54,308 bases of DNA from Paucidesulfovibrio sp036541255 (lineage in GTDB: Bacteria; Desulfobacterota; Desulfovibrionia; Desulfovibrionales; Desulfovibrionaceae). The position numbers and the translations under genes were made by a program. The stretch covers positions 1-54,308 of the forward strand of contig JAZHDD010000049.1 in the NCBI GenBank assembly GCA_036541255.1. Reading direction: 5' to 3'. Shown here in pieces: positions 26,106 through 34,882 of the stretch (position 1 is the first letter of the stretch; each line of letters starts with the position of its first letter). The notes below the pieces were generated by a model, which was given only the letters and a program-made list of their open reading frames with translations, was not told the DNA's origin and searched no databases.

Positions 26106-28175
26106 ATGTCTGACGCTTTGAAACACCAGAGGACGTATGCATTAGTTGGGCATGGCGGCTGCGGTAAGACTTCCGTGGCCGAAATGTTGCTCTTCAAGGC
26201 CGGGGTCATCAATCGGCTGGGCAAAATCGAGGAAGGCACCACTTCCCTGGACTACGAGCCCGAAGAGGTCAAACGCCGTGGCTCCATCCAGCCCGGCTTC
26301 GCCAACTACAAATGGAACAAAAACCAGCATTTTCTCATCGACTCTCCAGGCGATGCCAACTTCAGCGGCGACCTGAGCTACACGCTGTCCGGCGCGGACG
26401 GAGTGGTCCTGGTCATTGATGCGGTTGACGGCGTCAAACCCCTGACCAAAAGGATCTGGGGAGAAGTCAAAAAAGCCGGTCTGCCCGCCATGGTCTTCAT
26501 CAACAAGATGGACCGCGACCGCGCCGATTTTGACATGGCGTTCACAGGCCTGAGCGAGACCCTGGGCATCAAGCCCGTATTGCTCTATCATCCCATCGGC
26601 TCCAAGGAAGATTTCAAGGGCGTTGTCGACCTGCTCGAAAATACGGCGCTCTTGTTCGACGACAAAGGTGGCTTCTCCAAAGCCGACATCCCCGCCGACA
26701 TGGCCGATGAAATGGCGGCCATGCGCGAGGCCATGGTCGAAAACGTGGCGGAATCCGATGAACAGCTCATGGAAAAATACTTCGAGGAAGGCGAACTCAC
26801 CCCGGAGGAAGTGCGCCAGGGACTAAAGGCGGGCGTGCTTGCCGGAGACCTGGTTCCCGTAGTCGTGGGCTCGGCCTTGGAAAACAAGGGCGCGCAGATG
26901 ATCCTGGACACGGTGCAGGACCTCTTGCCCTCGCCCCTGGACCACGCGGACTGGGTCGGCGTGGACGATACCGTTCGCAAGAGCGATCCGAACGAACCGC
27001 TGGCTCTGTTCGTCTTCAAGACCCTGGCCGACCCCTTTGCCGGGCAGCTGTCCATGGTCCGCGTACTTTCCGGCACGCTCACCCCGGATTCGGCCCTGCT
27101 CAACACCACCCGGGATGAAAAAGAACGCGTCAGCCAATTGCTGCTCATGCAGGGCAAGGAACAGGCCCAAACCAAAGAGCCCATGGGCCCCGGCTCCATC
27201 GTGACCCTGACCAAACTCAAGAACACCCGTACCGGCGACACCCTGGTGCCGGAAAAAGGCTCGTTCCAGCTCAAGAAACCTGAAATAGCCAAGCAGCTCA
27301 TCACGTACGCCCTGGCCCCGGCGGAAAAAGGCGACGAGGACAAAGTCTACGCAGCCGTGCACAAACTGCTCGACGAGGACATCACGCTTTCCCTCTCCCG
27401 CGACGAGGAAACAGGCGATACCCTGCTTTCCGGCATGGGACAGAACCATATCGAAATCTCCGCGGAAAAGGCCAAACGGCGCTCCAAGGTACAGATCGTA
27501 CTCAAGACGCCCAAGGTGCCCTACCGCGAAACCCTCAAAGGCAAGGCCATGGAAATCCAGGGCCGCCACAAGAAACAGTCAGGCGGTCGCGGCCAGTTCG
27601 GCGACTGCTGGATTCATCTGGAACCACTGCCGTCCGGCAGCGGCTACGAATTCGAGGACAAGATCGTAGGCGGCGCCATTCCCGGCCAGTACATCCCGGC
27701 CGTGGATAAAGGCATTCAGGAAGCTTCGGCGCGTGGTTACCTCGCCGGCTTCCCGCTCATCGATTTCAAAGCCACGGTCTACGACGGAACCTACCATAAG
27801 GTCGACTCCTCGGAGATGGCCTTCAAGGTGGCGGGCTCCCTGGCCTTCAAGAAAGGTTGTGAAAGGGCGGGCGTCAAACTGCTGGAACCCATCATGCTCT
27901 TTTCCGTGTCCGTGCCCGACTCCTACATGGGCGACGTCATCGGCGACCTCTCAGGCCGCCGCGGCAAGGTGCTCGGATCGGACTCCAACGGCGGCATCAC
28001 CGAAATTCGCGCGCACGTGCCCATGTCGGAAGTGCTCAAGTACGCCCCGGACCTGAACTCCATGACCGCCGGCCAGGGCTCCTTCACCATGGAATTCGCG
28101 CATTATGAAGAGTGCCCGCCCAACGTGTCCGACCAGGTCGTTGCCGCGCACAAAAAGGAAACCGAAGCGGAATAG
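26106..28175 (+). CDS. Elongation factor G paralogue (EF-G-like GTPase)
   Basis: A 689-residue, five-domain translational GTPase homologue. The start at 26106 is chosen for the GGAG site; an ATG four codons upstream has none. The P-loop is GHGGCGKT (residues 15-22) and the guanine specificity motif is NKMDR. Switch II reads DSPGDANF (79-86) where EF-G has DTPGHVDF, so the catalytic histidine is replaced by aspartate, and the switch I RGITI element is RGSIQ. Domain IV (around GRHKKQSGGRGQFGDCW) and domain V are present. These traits mark the EF-G-like paralogue group rather than the essential FusA, which normally sits with the str ribosomal operon. A role in ribosome release, recycling or stress is possible but unknown. 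Confidence 0.9.
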   Translation: MSDALKHQRTYALVGHGGCGKTSVAEMLLFKAGVINRLGKIEEGTTSLDYEPEEVKRRGSIQPGFANYKWNKNQHFLIDSPGDANFSGDLSYTLSGADGVVLVIDAVDGVKPLTKRIWGEVKKAGLPAMVFINKMDRDRADFDMAFTGLSETLGIKPVLLYHPIGSKEDFKGVVDLLENTALLFDDKGGFSKADIPADMADEMAAMREAMVENVAESDEQLMEKYFEEGELTPEEVRQGLKAGVLAGDLVPVVVGSALENKGAQMILDTVQDLLPSPLDHADWVGVDDTVRKSDPNEPLALFVFKTLADPFAGQLSMVRVLSGTLTPDSALLNTTRDEKERVSQLLLMQGKEQAQTKEPMGPGSIVTLTKLKNTRTGDTLVPEKGSFQLKKPEIAKQLITYALAPAEKGDEDKVYAAVHKLLDEDITLSLSRDEETGDTLLSGMGQNHIEISAEKAKRRSKVQIVLKTPKVPYRETLKGKAMEIQGRHKKQSGGRGQFGDCWIHLEPLPSGSGYEFEDKIVGGAIPGQYIPAVDKGIQEASARGYLAGFPLIDFKATVYDGTYHKVDSSEMAFKVAGSLAFKKGCERAGVKLLEPIMLFSVSVPDSYMGDVIGDLSGRRGKVLGSDSNGGITEIRAHVPMSEVLKYAPDLNSMTAGQGSFTMEFAHYEECPPNVSDQVVAAHKKETEAE

Positions 28176-28200
28176 CTTTCGGTTTTGCACATGCCATGAC

Positions 28201-28228
28201 GCCGGGGGGACCTTTCCCCCGGCTTTTT
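28201..28228 (+). terminator. Rho-independent terminator of the EF-G paralogue
   Basis: Arms GCCGGGGG and CCCCCGGC, with a short loop, are followed by TTTTT, 25 bases after the stop. A textbook terminator. Confidence 0.9.
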
Positions 28229-28281
28229 CACGCCCTCGGGCCATCGGAGCCACGCCTCCACAACCAATGAAAGGACACCCC

Positions 28282-28569
28282 ATGAAACACATTGCCCCGC
28301 TTCTATTCCTGCTGCTCACCCTGACCCTTTCCGGCTGTTTCAGCGAACCCAGGCTGGATACCTCCACTCCCGAGGCGGTCAAGTCCTCGATCGAAGATTT
28401 ACGGCAATCCCTGTCCGAGAGTGAACGTCAGGAATTCAACGAGCGTCTCAATGTCTTCGTGGCTCACCAAGTGCATGTAAGCGACACGAGAGGCGTGGAT
28501 ATCTATAAAGAATACGAAGGGATGACTGCGCAAGAAATACTCGAGGCGTTGCGGAAAAGAATCAAATAG
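28282..28569 (+). CDS. Small lipoprotein, DUF6694-like
   Basis: A 95-residue lipoprotein. The start at 28282 has AAAGGA upstream and a signal peptide (KHIAPLLFLLLTLTLSGC) with its lipobox cysteine at residue 19. The mature part begins FSEPRLDTSTPEAVKSSIEDLRQSLSESER-like; its acidic helical pattern (alternating Asp/Ser/Glu and Leu) recalls the DUF6694 lipoproteins known to me, whose function is unknown. It stands alone between a terminator and poorly coding DNA and probably has its own promoter close to the start. Confidence 0.78.
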   Translation: MKHIAPLLFLLLTLTLSGCFSEPRLDTSTPEAVKSSIEDLRQSLSESERQEFNERLNVFVAHQVHVSDTRGVDIYKEYEGMTAQEILEALRKRIK

Positions 28570-29343
28570 ACACCTTTAGGCAGCTCCCTACCGCATTGTG
28601 CTGGTACTCGGAACTGCTCTTCTCATCTCGGCCCGGTACGCATTGAGCGACCTGGCCGTATCCGGGCGGTCCCGCAGGCCGCCCGATTCATTTCCCTTTC
28701 GCGGCGATACGGCGGGTCAAACCCCGCTCCCATTCCCTGCGCCGTCCCGCCACTTCCCGTTTCAGACGCAGCATGTCCCATCCCGAACCGCCCCGGACAT
28801 GGTATATCCGAGACGCGCATGCAATTCTGAGAACAGCTTGCGAACGAAAAGCCAGGAAGGGGGCTCCGACGAGACAAGCCAAGCCGACCGCAACAAACAT
28901 CGGCAAGGAAAACACCAATCCGCCCAGCGCGAAAACGCTTCCTATCCAGTATAGACAGCGGACAAGCCGGTCCTGCACCGTCCCCCGGCGCTATGACCAT
29001 CGCACCAAGATTCTTCAACAATCCTTTGTGCGCCCCAAGTACAATGTAATCCGAGTTGAAGGACACCTCCGCACGTTTCACCTTCACGGATTCAGACCGG
29101 GTCTCGCTTTCAGGCTCCTACTCCACGCCGACAGAAAGCGCATCCGGCGCGCCCTGACTTCCCGGGCGATCGCCTCGCCCCTAAAGATATCCGCCCCCAA
29201 CGGCGGCCACAATCCACCAGTTCATATGCGCTCCCTCTCTTGCGCAATAGATACCAGTCCACAGGGGTGATCCGCAACCTCTGCCCTTGTGGCCCGCACG
29301 GATTTAACGTAGGTTGCTTCTTCCAAAATCTTGAGGAATCCCA
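28570..29343. other. Poorly coding stretch, possible decayed gene on the minus strand
   Basis: This 774-base stretch lacks a clear full-length gene. On the minus strand, a short frame from ATG 29225 (NWWIVAAVGGGYL) stops after 14 codons next to a G-rich run. The continuing frame-shifted text reads plausibly protein-like (RGEAIAREVRARRMRFLSAW) until about 29096. A further minus-strand frame from GTG near 29087 (KVKRAEVSFNSDYIVLGAHK) then runs towards the small membrane ORF listed separately. The pattern is consistent with gene decay or with chance frames in GC-rich DNA. Confidence 0.35.
28688..28978 (-). CDS. Small predicted membrane protein
   Basis: A 96-residue frame starting at GTG, with a GGGGGA stretch upstream that could act as ribosome-binding site. 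The first half forms two hydrophobic segments (LYWIGSVFALGGLVFSL and FVAVGLACLVGAPFLAF) and the second half is basic (LKREVAGRRREWERGLTRR), a sensible inner-membrane topology. I do not recognise the family. It lies in a weakly coding region, so it may be a remnant rather than a functional gene. Confidence 0.45.
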   Translation of the reverse strand: MQDRLVRCLYWIGSVFALGGLVFSLPMFVAVGLACLVGAPFLAFRSQAVLRIACASRIYHVRGGSGWDMLRLKREVAGRRREWERGLTRRIAAKGK

Positions 29344-30069
29344 ATGATACGTCCAATCCTTTTCTATATCATGTTCTTCCCGTTGACATTCTTTTACAGC
29401 TCGGCCATGGGCCTGATGGGCTTTACGAAGAATGCCGGCAGCTGGGGAGAGAAATTCGGGCACCGCTGGACCCGCAAATTGGCCTGGCTCACCGGAGCCA
29501 AATACGAGATCGACCTTTCGGCCTTGGAGCCTGAAGGCCATTACGTTTTTATGCTCAACCATCAGAGCCAGCTGGACATCATGATCGGCTACTGGCTGCT
29601 CTGGAAGCACAAGGTCCGCTTCCTGGCGAAAAAAAGCCTCTGGAGCGTGCCCGTATTTGGCTGGGCCATGTGGGGCGCTGGGCATATCCCCATTGACCGC
29701 TCCAACCGACGCGTAGCCATGAAAAGCATTGAAAACGCCGTGGCGATCGTCAAGGGCGGGGTTTCGCCCATTGTCTTCCCGGAAGGCACCCGCTCCAGTG
29801 ATTTTTCGAAACTCCAAGAGTTCAAAACCGGCGGCATTATTCTGGCTCTGAAAACCGGACTCCCCGTGGCCCCCGTGGTCATCAGCGGCATGGGCGACGT
29901 CTTGCCCAAGGGGTCCTGGAAGCTGAATCCCAAGCCTGTCGTCCGGGTCAAGGCCCTTGCGCCCATCGACACGACAGCCTACACTCTCAAGGATCGCGAC
30001 AGATTCCGCGACGACTTGTACGAAATGATGAACAACGCATATATTGAACTGCGCCGGGAGGCGGAATGA
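29344..30069 (+). CDS. plsC: 1-acyl-sn-glycerol-3-phosphate acyltransferase
   Basis: A 241-residue membrane-bound acyltransferase that converts lysophosphatidate to phosphatidate in phospholipid synthesis. It carries the HX4D catalytic motif in LNHQSQLD and the glycerol-phosphate-binding motif FPEGTRS. An N-terminal hydrophobic segment (LFYIMFFPLTFFY) anchors it in the membrane. Its last four bases overlap the RNase J start (ATGA). The phosphatidate it makes is the substrate of CdsA, encoded 7 kb further on the same strand. Confidence 0.93.
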   Translation: MIRPILFYIMFFPLTFFYSSAMGLMGFTKNAGSWGEKFGHRWTRKLAWLTGAKYEIDLSALEPEGHYVFMLNHQSQLDIMIGYWLLWKHKVRFLAKKSLWSVPVFGWAMWGAGHIPIDRSNRRVAMKSIENAVAIVKGGVSPIVFPEGTRSSDFSKLQEFKTGGIILALKTGLPVAPVVISGMGDVLPKGSWKLNPKPVVRVKALAPIDTTAYTLKDRDRFRDDLYEMMNNAYIELRREAE

Positions 30070-31718
30070 AAGGCTCCCTGACGGTCTACCCCCTGGGCGG
30101 TCTCGGCGAGATCGGCCTGAACTGCATGGTCCTGCGCACGGAAAACAGCATGGCCCTGGTGGACTGCGGGTTGATGTTCCCTGAAGACTACCTCTACGGC
30201 GTGGACGTGGCCATTCCCAATTTCGATTTTCTGCTGGAGCACAAAAACGAGATCAAGGGCATTGTCCTGACCCACGGCCACGAAGACCATATCGGCGCAC
30301 TGCCCTGGCTGCTGCCCTATGTGAACGCGCCCATCTACGGCTCGCGCTTCACCCTCGGGCTGGTGGAATCCAAACTGCGCGAACACGGGCTGGACAAATA
30401 CGTCACCCTGTGCCCGGTGGAGGCCCGCCAGCGCGTGGAGATGGGCGATCTGGCCTTCAATTTCTTTCCTGTCTGCCATTCCATCATCGAAGGCTTCGGC
30501 CTGGGAATCGAGACACCCGTTGGCCGCGTGGTCCATACGGGCGACTTCAAGATCGACCGTAATCCACTGGACGGGCACGCCACGGACCTGGAAGGTTTCG
30601 CCAGTTTCTCCAAGCCCGGCGTAACCCTGATGTTCTCGGACTCCACCAACGCAGAACGCGAAGGCTACGCCCTGACCGAGCGCGAAATCAAACTGCGCCT
30701 GCGCGAACTGTTCGCCGAGGCCACGGGCCGCATCCTGGTCACGCTCTTTTCCTCCCACATCCAGCGTATGCAGGAGATTTTCGACCTGGCCTTCGACTTT
30801 GGCCGCAAGGTCGGCGTGAGCGGCAAGAGCCTGATCCGCAACATCGAACTGGCCCGCGACCTGGGCCATCTGCGCATCCCGCACGGTACGCTCCTGAACC
30901 TGGACGAAATGGCGCAACTGCCCGACCCGGAAGTGGTCCTGCTCGTGACCGGCTCCCAGGGCGAGCCTTTGGCCGCGCTTTCGCGCATGTCCCTGAGCGA
31001 ACATCGCCAGCTCTCCATACACGACGGCGATCTGGTGATCATGTCCTCCCGTTTCATCCCCGGCAACGTGCGGGCCATCACCAAAGTCATCAACCGGCTC
31101 TACAAGCTCGGCGCGGAAGTACTCTACGAACGCGTGTCGGCCATCCATGCCTCGGGCCATGCCCACAGGCAGGAACTGCGCGTCATGCTGGAAACGGTGA
31201 AGCCCAAATTCTTCGTACCCGTGCACGGCGAATACCGTCATCTGGTCAAGCACAAACGGTTGGCCGTGGATTGCGGCGTGGCCAAGGAGCGGGCCATGGT
31301 CATTGAGGATGGCCAACCTTTCACCCTGCTGCCCGACGGCGGCATCCGCCTTGAGGATGCGCTCGATGCCTCCATGACCCTGGTGGATGGCAAGGGCGTG
31401 GGCGATGTCGGCCAGACAGTGCTCAAGGAACGTGCGCTGCTGGCAGGCGAAGGCATGGTCATCGTGCTGCTTGTGGTGGACGAAAACACCGGGGAAATCA
31501 CTTTGGGCCCGGACATCATTTCCAAGGGCTTCATCTTTGAACAACAATATTCCCACCTGCTTGAAGACGCCAAGTGTATCGTGCTGGAAGTCTTCGAAAA
31601 CGTCCCCCCGGGCAACATCAAGAAGCTCAAGGAACGGCTACGCTCGTCCCTACGCCGATTCTTCCGCAAGGTTCTGGATCGCGATCCCGTCGTGGTGCCA
31701 CTGGTCATCAGCATGTAG
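30066..31718 (+). CDS. rnj: Ribonuclease J
   Basis: A 550-residue metallo-beta-lactamase/beta-CASP ribonuclease with endo- and 5'-exonuclease activity in mRNA decay and rRNA maturation. The zinc motif HGHEDHIGALPW lies near residue 71. Further hallmarks are VHTGDFKID, FSDSTNAEREGY and the beta-CASP ASGHAHRQEL motif, ending in VPVHGEYRHL. The C-terminal domain, which in known RNase J proteins aids dimerisation, is present. It overlaps plsC by four bases. RNase J stands in for or complements RNase E in many deltaproteobacteria. The next gene, rpsB, is 171 bases downstream with its own leader. Confidence 0.93.
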   Translation: MKGSLTVYPLGGLGEIGLNCMVLRTENSMALVDCGLMFPEDYLYGVDVAIPNFDFLLEHKNEIKGIVLTHGHEDHIGALPWLLPYVNAPIYGSRFTLGLVESKLREHGLDKYVTLCPVEARQRVEMGDLAFNFFPVCHSIIEGFGLGIETPVGRVVHTGDFKIDRNPLDGHATDLEGFASFSKPGVTLMFSDSTNAEREGYALTEREIKLRLRELFAEATGRILVTLFSSHIQRMQEIFDLAFDFGRKVGVSGKSLIRNIELARDLGHLRIPHGTLLNLDEMAQLPDPEVVLLVTGSQGEPLAALSRMSLSEHRQLSIHDGDLVIMSSRFIPGNVRAITKVINRLYKLGAEVLYERVSAIHASGHAHRQELRVMLETVKPKFFVPVHGEYRHLVKHKRLAVDCGVAKERAMVIEDGQPFTLLPDGGIRLEDALDASMTLVDGKGVGDVGQTVLKERALLAGEGMVIVLLVVDENTGEITLGPDIISKGFIFEQQYSHLLEDAKCIVLEVFENVPPGNIKKLKERLRSSLRRFFRKVLDRDPVVVPLVISM

Positions 31719-31820
31719 CCGATCCGCACACCACGCGCTCCACGCGCTTGCCTTTTCCTACGATATGTCGTAACAACGCCCGTCTTAACAACACATGTCC
31801 CGCGCCTTTCATACTGGGTG

Positions 31821-31848
31821 CGCCTGAATTCATGAAGCATTTCAGGTG
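31821..31848 (+). other. Stem-loop in the rpsB leader
   Basis: CGCCTGAA pairs with TTCAGGTG (one G-U wobble) around a 12-base loop, 42 bases before rpsB. The position fits a ribosomal-protein S2 autoregulatory leader, but no conserved consensus could be checked. Confidence 0.3.
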
Positions 31849-31889
31849 TCACTGCGGACCGGGACAGAGGAACAACCCAGGAGGCTACC

Positions 31890-32699
31890 ATGGCTTACGT
31901 TACTATGAAGCAGATGCTGGAGACCGGCGTCCATTTCGGCCACCAAACCCGTCGTTGGAACCCCAAAATGCGTCCCTACATTTTCGGTTCGCGCAACGGC
32001 ATCCACATCATGGACCTGCAGCAGACCGTGAAGCTCTTCGAGACGGCACACGACTTCATCGCCGACACTGTGGCTGAAGGCGGCAAGATTCTGTTCGTGG
32101 GCACCAAGCGTCAGGCCCAGGACGCCATCAAGACCGAAGCCGAACGCTGCGGCATGTTTTTCGTGACCCATCGCTGGATGGGCGGCATGCTCACCAACTT
32201 CCAGACCATCAAAAAAAGCATCGACCGGCTGAAGAAGCTGGAAGAAATGTTTGAAGACGGCACCATCAACCGTTTCCCTAAAAAGGAAATCGTGCAGATG
32301 AACCGTGAGGTCGGCAAGCTGAACAACGCCCTGGGCGGCATCAAGGACCTGACCGAGCCCCCGGCGGCCATGTTCGTTGTGGATCCCAAGCGCGAACACA
32401 TCGCCATTTCCGAATGCCGTAAGCTGGGCATCCCCGTTGTGGCCGTGGTCGACTCCAACTGCGATCCTGATGTGGTCGACTACATCATCCCCGGCAACGA
32501 TGACGCCATCCGCGCCATCAAGCTCTTCGCCACGCATATCGCCGAAGCCTGTATGGAAGGCGACGCTCGCGCCGAGGAAGCCAAGATCGAAGCCCGCGCT
32601 GAAAAGGCCGAAGCCAAGGCCGAAACGAAAAAGGCCCCCAAGCACGAACCCAAAGCCGAGCCCGAGGCCGAGGCCAAAGACGCCGCGACTGAAGAGTAA
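31890..32699 (+). CDS. rpsB: 30S ribosomal protein S2
   Basis: A 269-residue ribosomal protein of the small subunit. The start (AYVTMKQMLETGVHFGHQTRRWNPKM) and the signatures HRWMGGMLTN and IPVVAVVDSNCDP are unmistakable. The last 45 residues are an Ala/Lys/Glu/Pro-rich low-complexity tail beyond the usual S2 end, found in some deltaproteobacterial and other S2 proteins. CAGGAGG precedes the start. It opens the classic rpsB-tsf-pyrH-frr block. Confidence 0.98.
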   Translation: MAYVTMKQMLETGVHFGHQTRRWNPKMRPYIFGSRNGIHIMDLQQTVKLFETAHDFIADTVAEGGKILFVGTKRQAQDAIKTEAERCGMFFVTHRWMGGMLTNFQTIKKSIDRLKKLEEMFEDGTINRFPKKEIVQMNREVGKLNNALGGIKDLTEPPAAMFVVDPKREHIAISECRKLGIPVVAVVDSNCDPDVVDYIIPGNDDAIRAIKLFATHIAEACMEGDARAEEAKIEARAEKAEAKAETKKAPKHEPKAEPEAEAKDAATEE

Positions 32700-32719
32700 G
32701 GGCCAGGAGGAAGCATAAT

Positions 32720-33544
32720 ATGGCTATTTCCGCCACCATGGTTAAGGACCTGCGCGACAAGACCGGCGCGGGCATGATGGATTGCAAGAAAGCCCTTGTC
32801 GAAGCAGGCGGCGACGAAGAAAAAGCCGTCATCTACCTGCGCGAAAAGGGTCTGGCCAAGGCCGCCAAAAAGGCCGGTCGCGCCACGTCCGAAGGCACCA
32901 TCGGCCTGTGGATGGCCGGCGACCAGAAATCCGCAGTGATGGTCGAGCTCCAGTGCGAGACCGACTTTGCCGCAAAGAACGAAGAATTCACCAAGTTTGC
33001 CGCCAATCTGGCCGCCAAGGCAGCTGAGTTGGGTGCGGGCTCGTCGGAAGAGCTGCCCGAAGAGGCCAAGGACCTGACCCCGTTGGTCACCAAGATCGGC
33101 GAGAACATGCAGGTCGGCCGTCTGGCCAAGCAGGCTGTAGACGGCGTGGTCGGCGCATACATCCACTCAAACGGCAAGATCGGCGTTCTCGTGGCTCTAA
33201 AGGGAGCCCAGGCCGGCAAGCATGATGCCCTGGCCAAGGACATCGCCATGCAGATCGCCGCGTCCAACCCCGTCTGCATCGCCCCTGCCGAGCTGCCCCA
33301 GGATCTCCTGGAAAAGGAAAAAGCCATCTACAAGGCCCAGGCCATGGAAGAAGGCAAGCCCGAAGAGATCGCAGAAAAGATCGTCCTGGGCCGCGTCAAC
33401 AAATACTACAAGGAAGTCTGCCTTCTTGAACAGCCGTTTATCAAGGAAGACAAAAAGGCCGTCAAGGACCTCCTCAAGGGGGATGGGATCACCATCGAGG
33501 GCTTCGCAAGATTGGCCCTCGGAGAAGACGCCGCCGAAGACTAA
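32720..33544 (+). CDS. tsf: Elongation factor Ts
   Basis: The 274-residue guanine-nucleotide exchange factor for EF-Tu. The N-terminal KDLRDKTGAGMMDCKKAL and the core ELQCETDFAAKNEEF are diagnostic, and the length is normal for a bacterial EF-Ts with the coiled-coil and core subdomains. It follows rpsB by 20 bases with a ribosome-binding site AGGAGG. A strong terminator follows its stop, so rpsB-tsf can be transcribed apart from pyrH. Confidence 0.98.
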   Translation: MAISATMVKDLRDKTGAGMMDCKKALVEAGGDEEKAVIYLREKGLAKAAKKAGRATSEGTIGLWMAGDQKSAVMVELQCETDFAAKNEEFTKFAANLAAKAAELGAGSSEELPEEAKDLTPLVTKIGENMQVGRLAKQAVDGVVGAYIHSNGKIGVLVALKGAQAGKHDALAKDIAMQIAASNPVCIAPAELPQDLLEKEKAIYKAQAMEEGKPEEIAEKIVLGRVNKYYKEVCLLEQPFIKEDKKAVKDLLKGDGITIEGFARLALGEDAAED

Positions 33545-33550
33545 AAATCA

Positions 33551-33576
33551 AACGGGCCTCACGGCCCGTTTTTTTT
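33551..33576 (+). terminator. Terminator between tsf and pyrH
   Basis: Arms AACGGGCC and GGCCCGTT enclose a four-base loop and are followed by a run of six T residues, seven bases after the tsf stop. It splits the rpsB-tsf pair from pyrH-frr-uppS. Confidence 0.93.
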
Positions 33577-33598
33577 AAGCTATTTCCAAGAAAGGGGT

Positions 33599-34321
33599 AT
33601 GGACAAGATGAAGTACTCGCGGGTATTGATCAAGCTCAGCGGCGAGGCCTTGGCTGGCGAACAGAAATTCGGCATCGATCCCCAGGCCATCGGTCAGTTC
33701 TGCGGTGAAATCGCGGAAGTCGCCGCCTCCGGGCTCCAAGTGGCACTCGTCATCGGCGGCGGCAACATCTTCCGCGGCATGGCGGCCAGCGCCAAGGGGA
33801 TGGACAGAGCCCAGGCCGACTACATGGGCATGCTGGCAACCGTCATGAATGCTCTGGCCGTGCAGGACGCTCTGGAGAAGATCGGCTGCAAGACCCGCGT
33901 CATGACAGCCTTTCGCATGAGCGAGGTGGCCGAACCCTACATCCGCCGCCGCGCCATCCGCCACCTGGAAAAAGGCCGCGTGGTCATTTGTGCCGCGGGA
34001 ACAGGCAACCCCTATTTCACCACGGACACGGCAGCGGCGCTCCGGGCCATGGAACTGAAAGCCGATGCCATTCTCAAGGCCACCAAAGTGAACGGCGTAT
34101 ATGACAAGGACCCCAATCTGTTCGAAGATGCCGTGAAATTCGAGCAGGTCACCTTCCTCGAGGTTCTCGAGAAGCGTCTGGGTGTCATGGACTCTACCGC
34201 TATTTCCATGGCCCGCGACAACGACCTGCCTATTGTCGTCTTCAATCTGTTCAAGCCAGGCAACATCAAGCGCGTTGCCCTAGGCGAGAGGGTCGGAACC
34301 ATCGTGCAAGGAGGAAACTGA
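33599..34321 (+). CDS. pyrH: Uridylate kinase
   Basis: A 240-residue UMP kinase of the amino-acid kinase fold, converting UMP to UDP in pyrimidine synthesis. Signatures are RVLIKLSGEALAG near the start, ALVIGGGNIFRG near residue 55 and CAAGTGNPYFTTDTAAALRA near residue 130. AAGGGG sits directly before ATG 33599; an alternative ATG three codons later gives better spacing. It begins just after the tsf terminator and ends one base before frr, so pyrH and frr are coupled. Confidence 0.97.
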   Translation: MDKMKYSRVLIKLSGEALAGEQKFGIDPQAIGQFCGEIAEVAASGLQVALVIGGGNIFRGMAASAKGMDRAQADYMGMLATVMNALAVQDALEKIGCKTRVMTAFRMSEVAEPYIRRRAIRHLEKGRVVICAAGTGNPYFTTDTAAALRAMELKADAILKATKVNGVYDKDPNLFEDAVKFEQVTFLEVLEKRLGVMDSTAISMARDNDLPIVVFNLFKPGNIKRVALGERVGTIVQGGN

Positions 34322-34322
34322 T

Positions 34323-34877
34323 ATGCAAGCGGTAATCAAAGACGGAAATAAACGCATGGAAGGCGCTCTGAGCAGCCTGGACAAAGAATTTTCCAAGCTG
34401 CGCACGGGTCGGGCCTCCACCGCCCTTGTGGATGGCCTTGAGGTGCTTTATTACGGCACCCCCACCCCGCTGAACCAGATCGCATCAGTTTCCGTGCCCG
34501 ACTCCAGGACCATCACCATCCAGCCCTGGGACAAAGGCGCGTTCAACGACGTGGAAAAAGCAATCCAGAAGTCTGACCTGGGCCTGAACCCGATCAACGA
34601 CGGCAAGCTCATCCGCATCAGCATGCCCCCCTTGACCGAAGATCGCCGCAAAGATCTCGTGAAGATCGCGAAAAAGTACACGGAGGAAGCCAAGATCGCC
34701 GTCCGTAACGTGCGTCGCGACCTCAATGAGACCTTTAAAAAAATGCTCAAGGACAAGGAAATTACCGAAGACGATTCGCATCGCGGCCAGGACGAAGTAC
34801 AAAAGCTCACGGACAGCTTTGTCACCAAGTGTGATGAGGCCTTCGCCGCCAAAGAAAAGGAAATCCTCGAAATTTGA
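34323..34877 (+). CDS. frr: Ribosome recycling factor
   Basis: A 184-residue factor that, with EF-G, splits post-termination ribosomes. It has typical RRF text: LRTGRASTALVDGLEVLYYGTPTPL, then GLNPINDGKLIRISMPPLTEDRRKDL. Length is standard. AAGGAGG is upstream, overlapping the end of pyrH. The stop codon overlaps a possible TTG start of uppS. Confidence 0.98.
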   Translation: MQAVIKDGNKRMEGALSSLDKEFSKLRTGRASTALVDGLEVLYYGTPTPLNQIASVSVPDSRTITIQPWDKGAFNDVEKAIQKSDLGLNPINDGKLIRISMPPLTEDRRKDLVKIAKKYTEEAKIAVRNVRRDLNETFKKMLKDKEITEDDSHRGQDEVQKLTDSFVTKCDEAFAAKEKEILEI

Positions 34878-34882
34878 CCAGC

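Noticed and set aside
29110..29817. 235-residue minus-strand frame opposite plsC
   Set aside because: Overlaps plsC, whose motifs are complete; only its downstream end lies in free DNA and has no clear start.
31741..31780. rpsB promoter around TTGCCT and TAACAA
   Set aside because: The -10 match is poor; several equally weak pairs exist in the leader.
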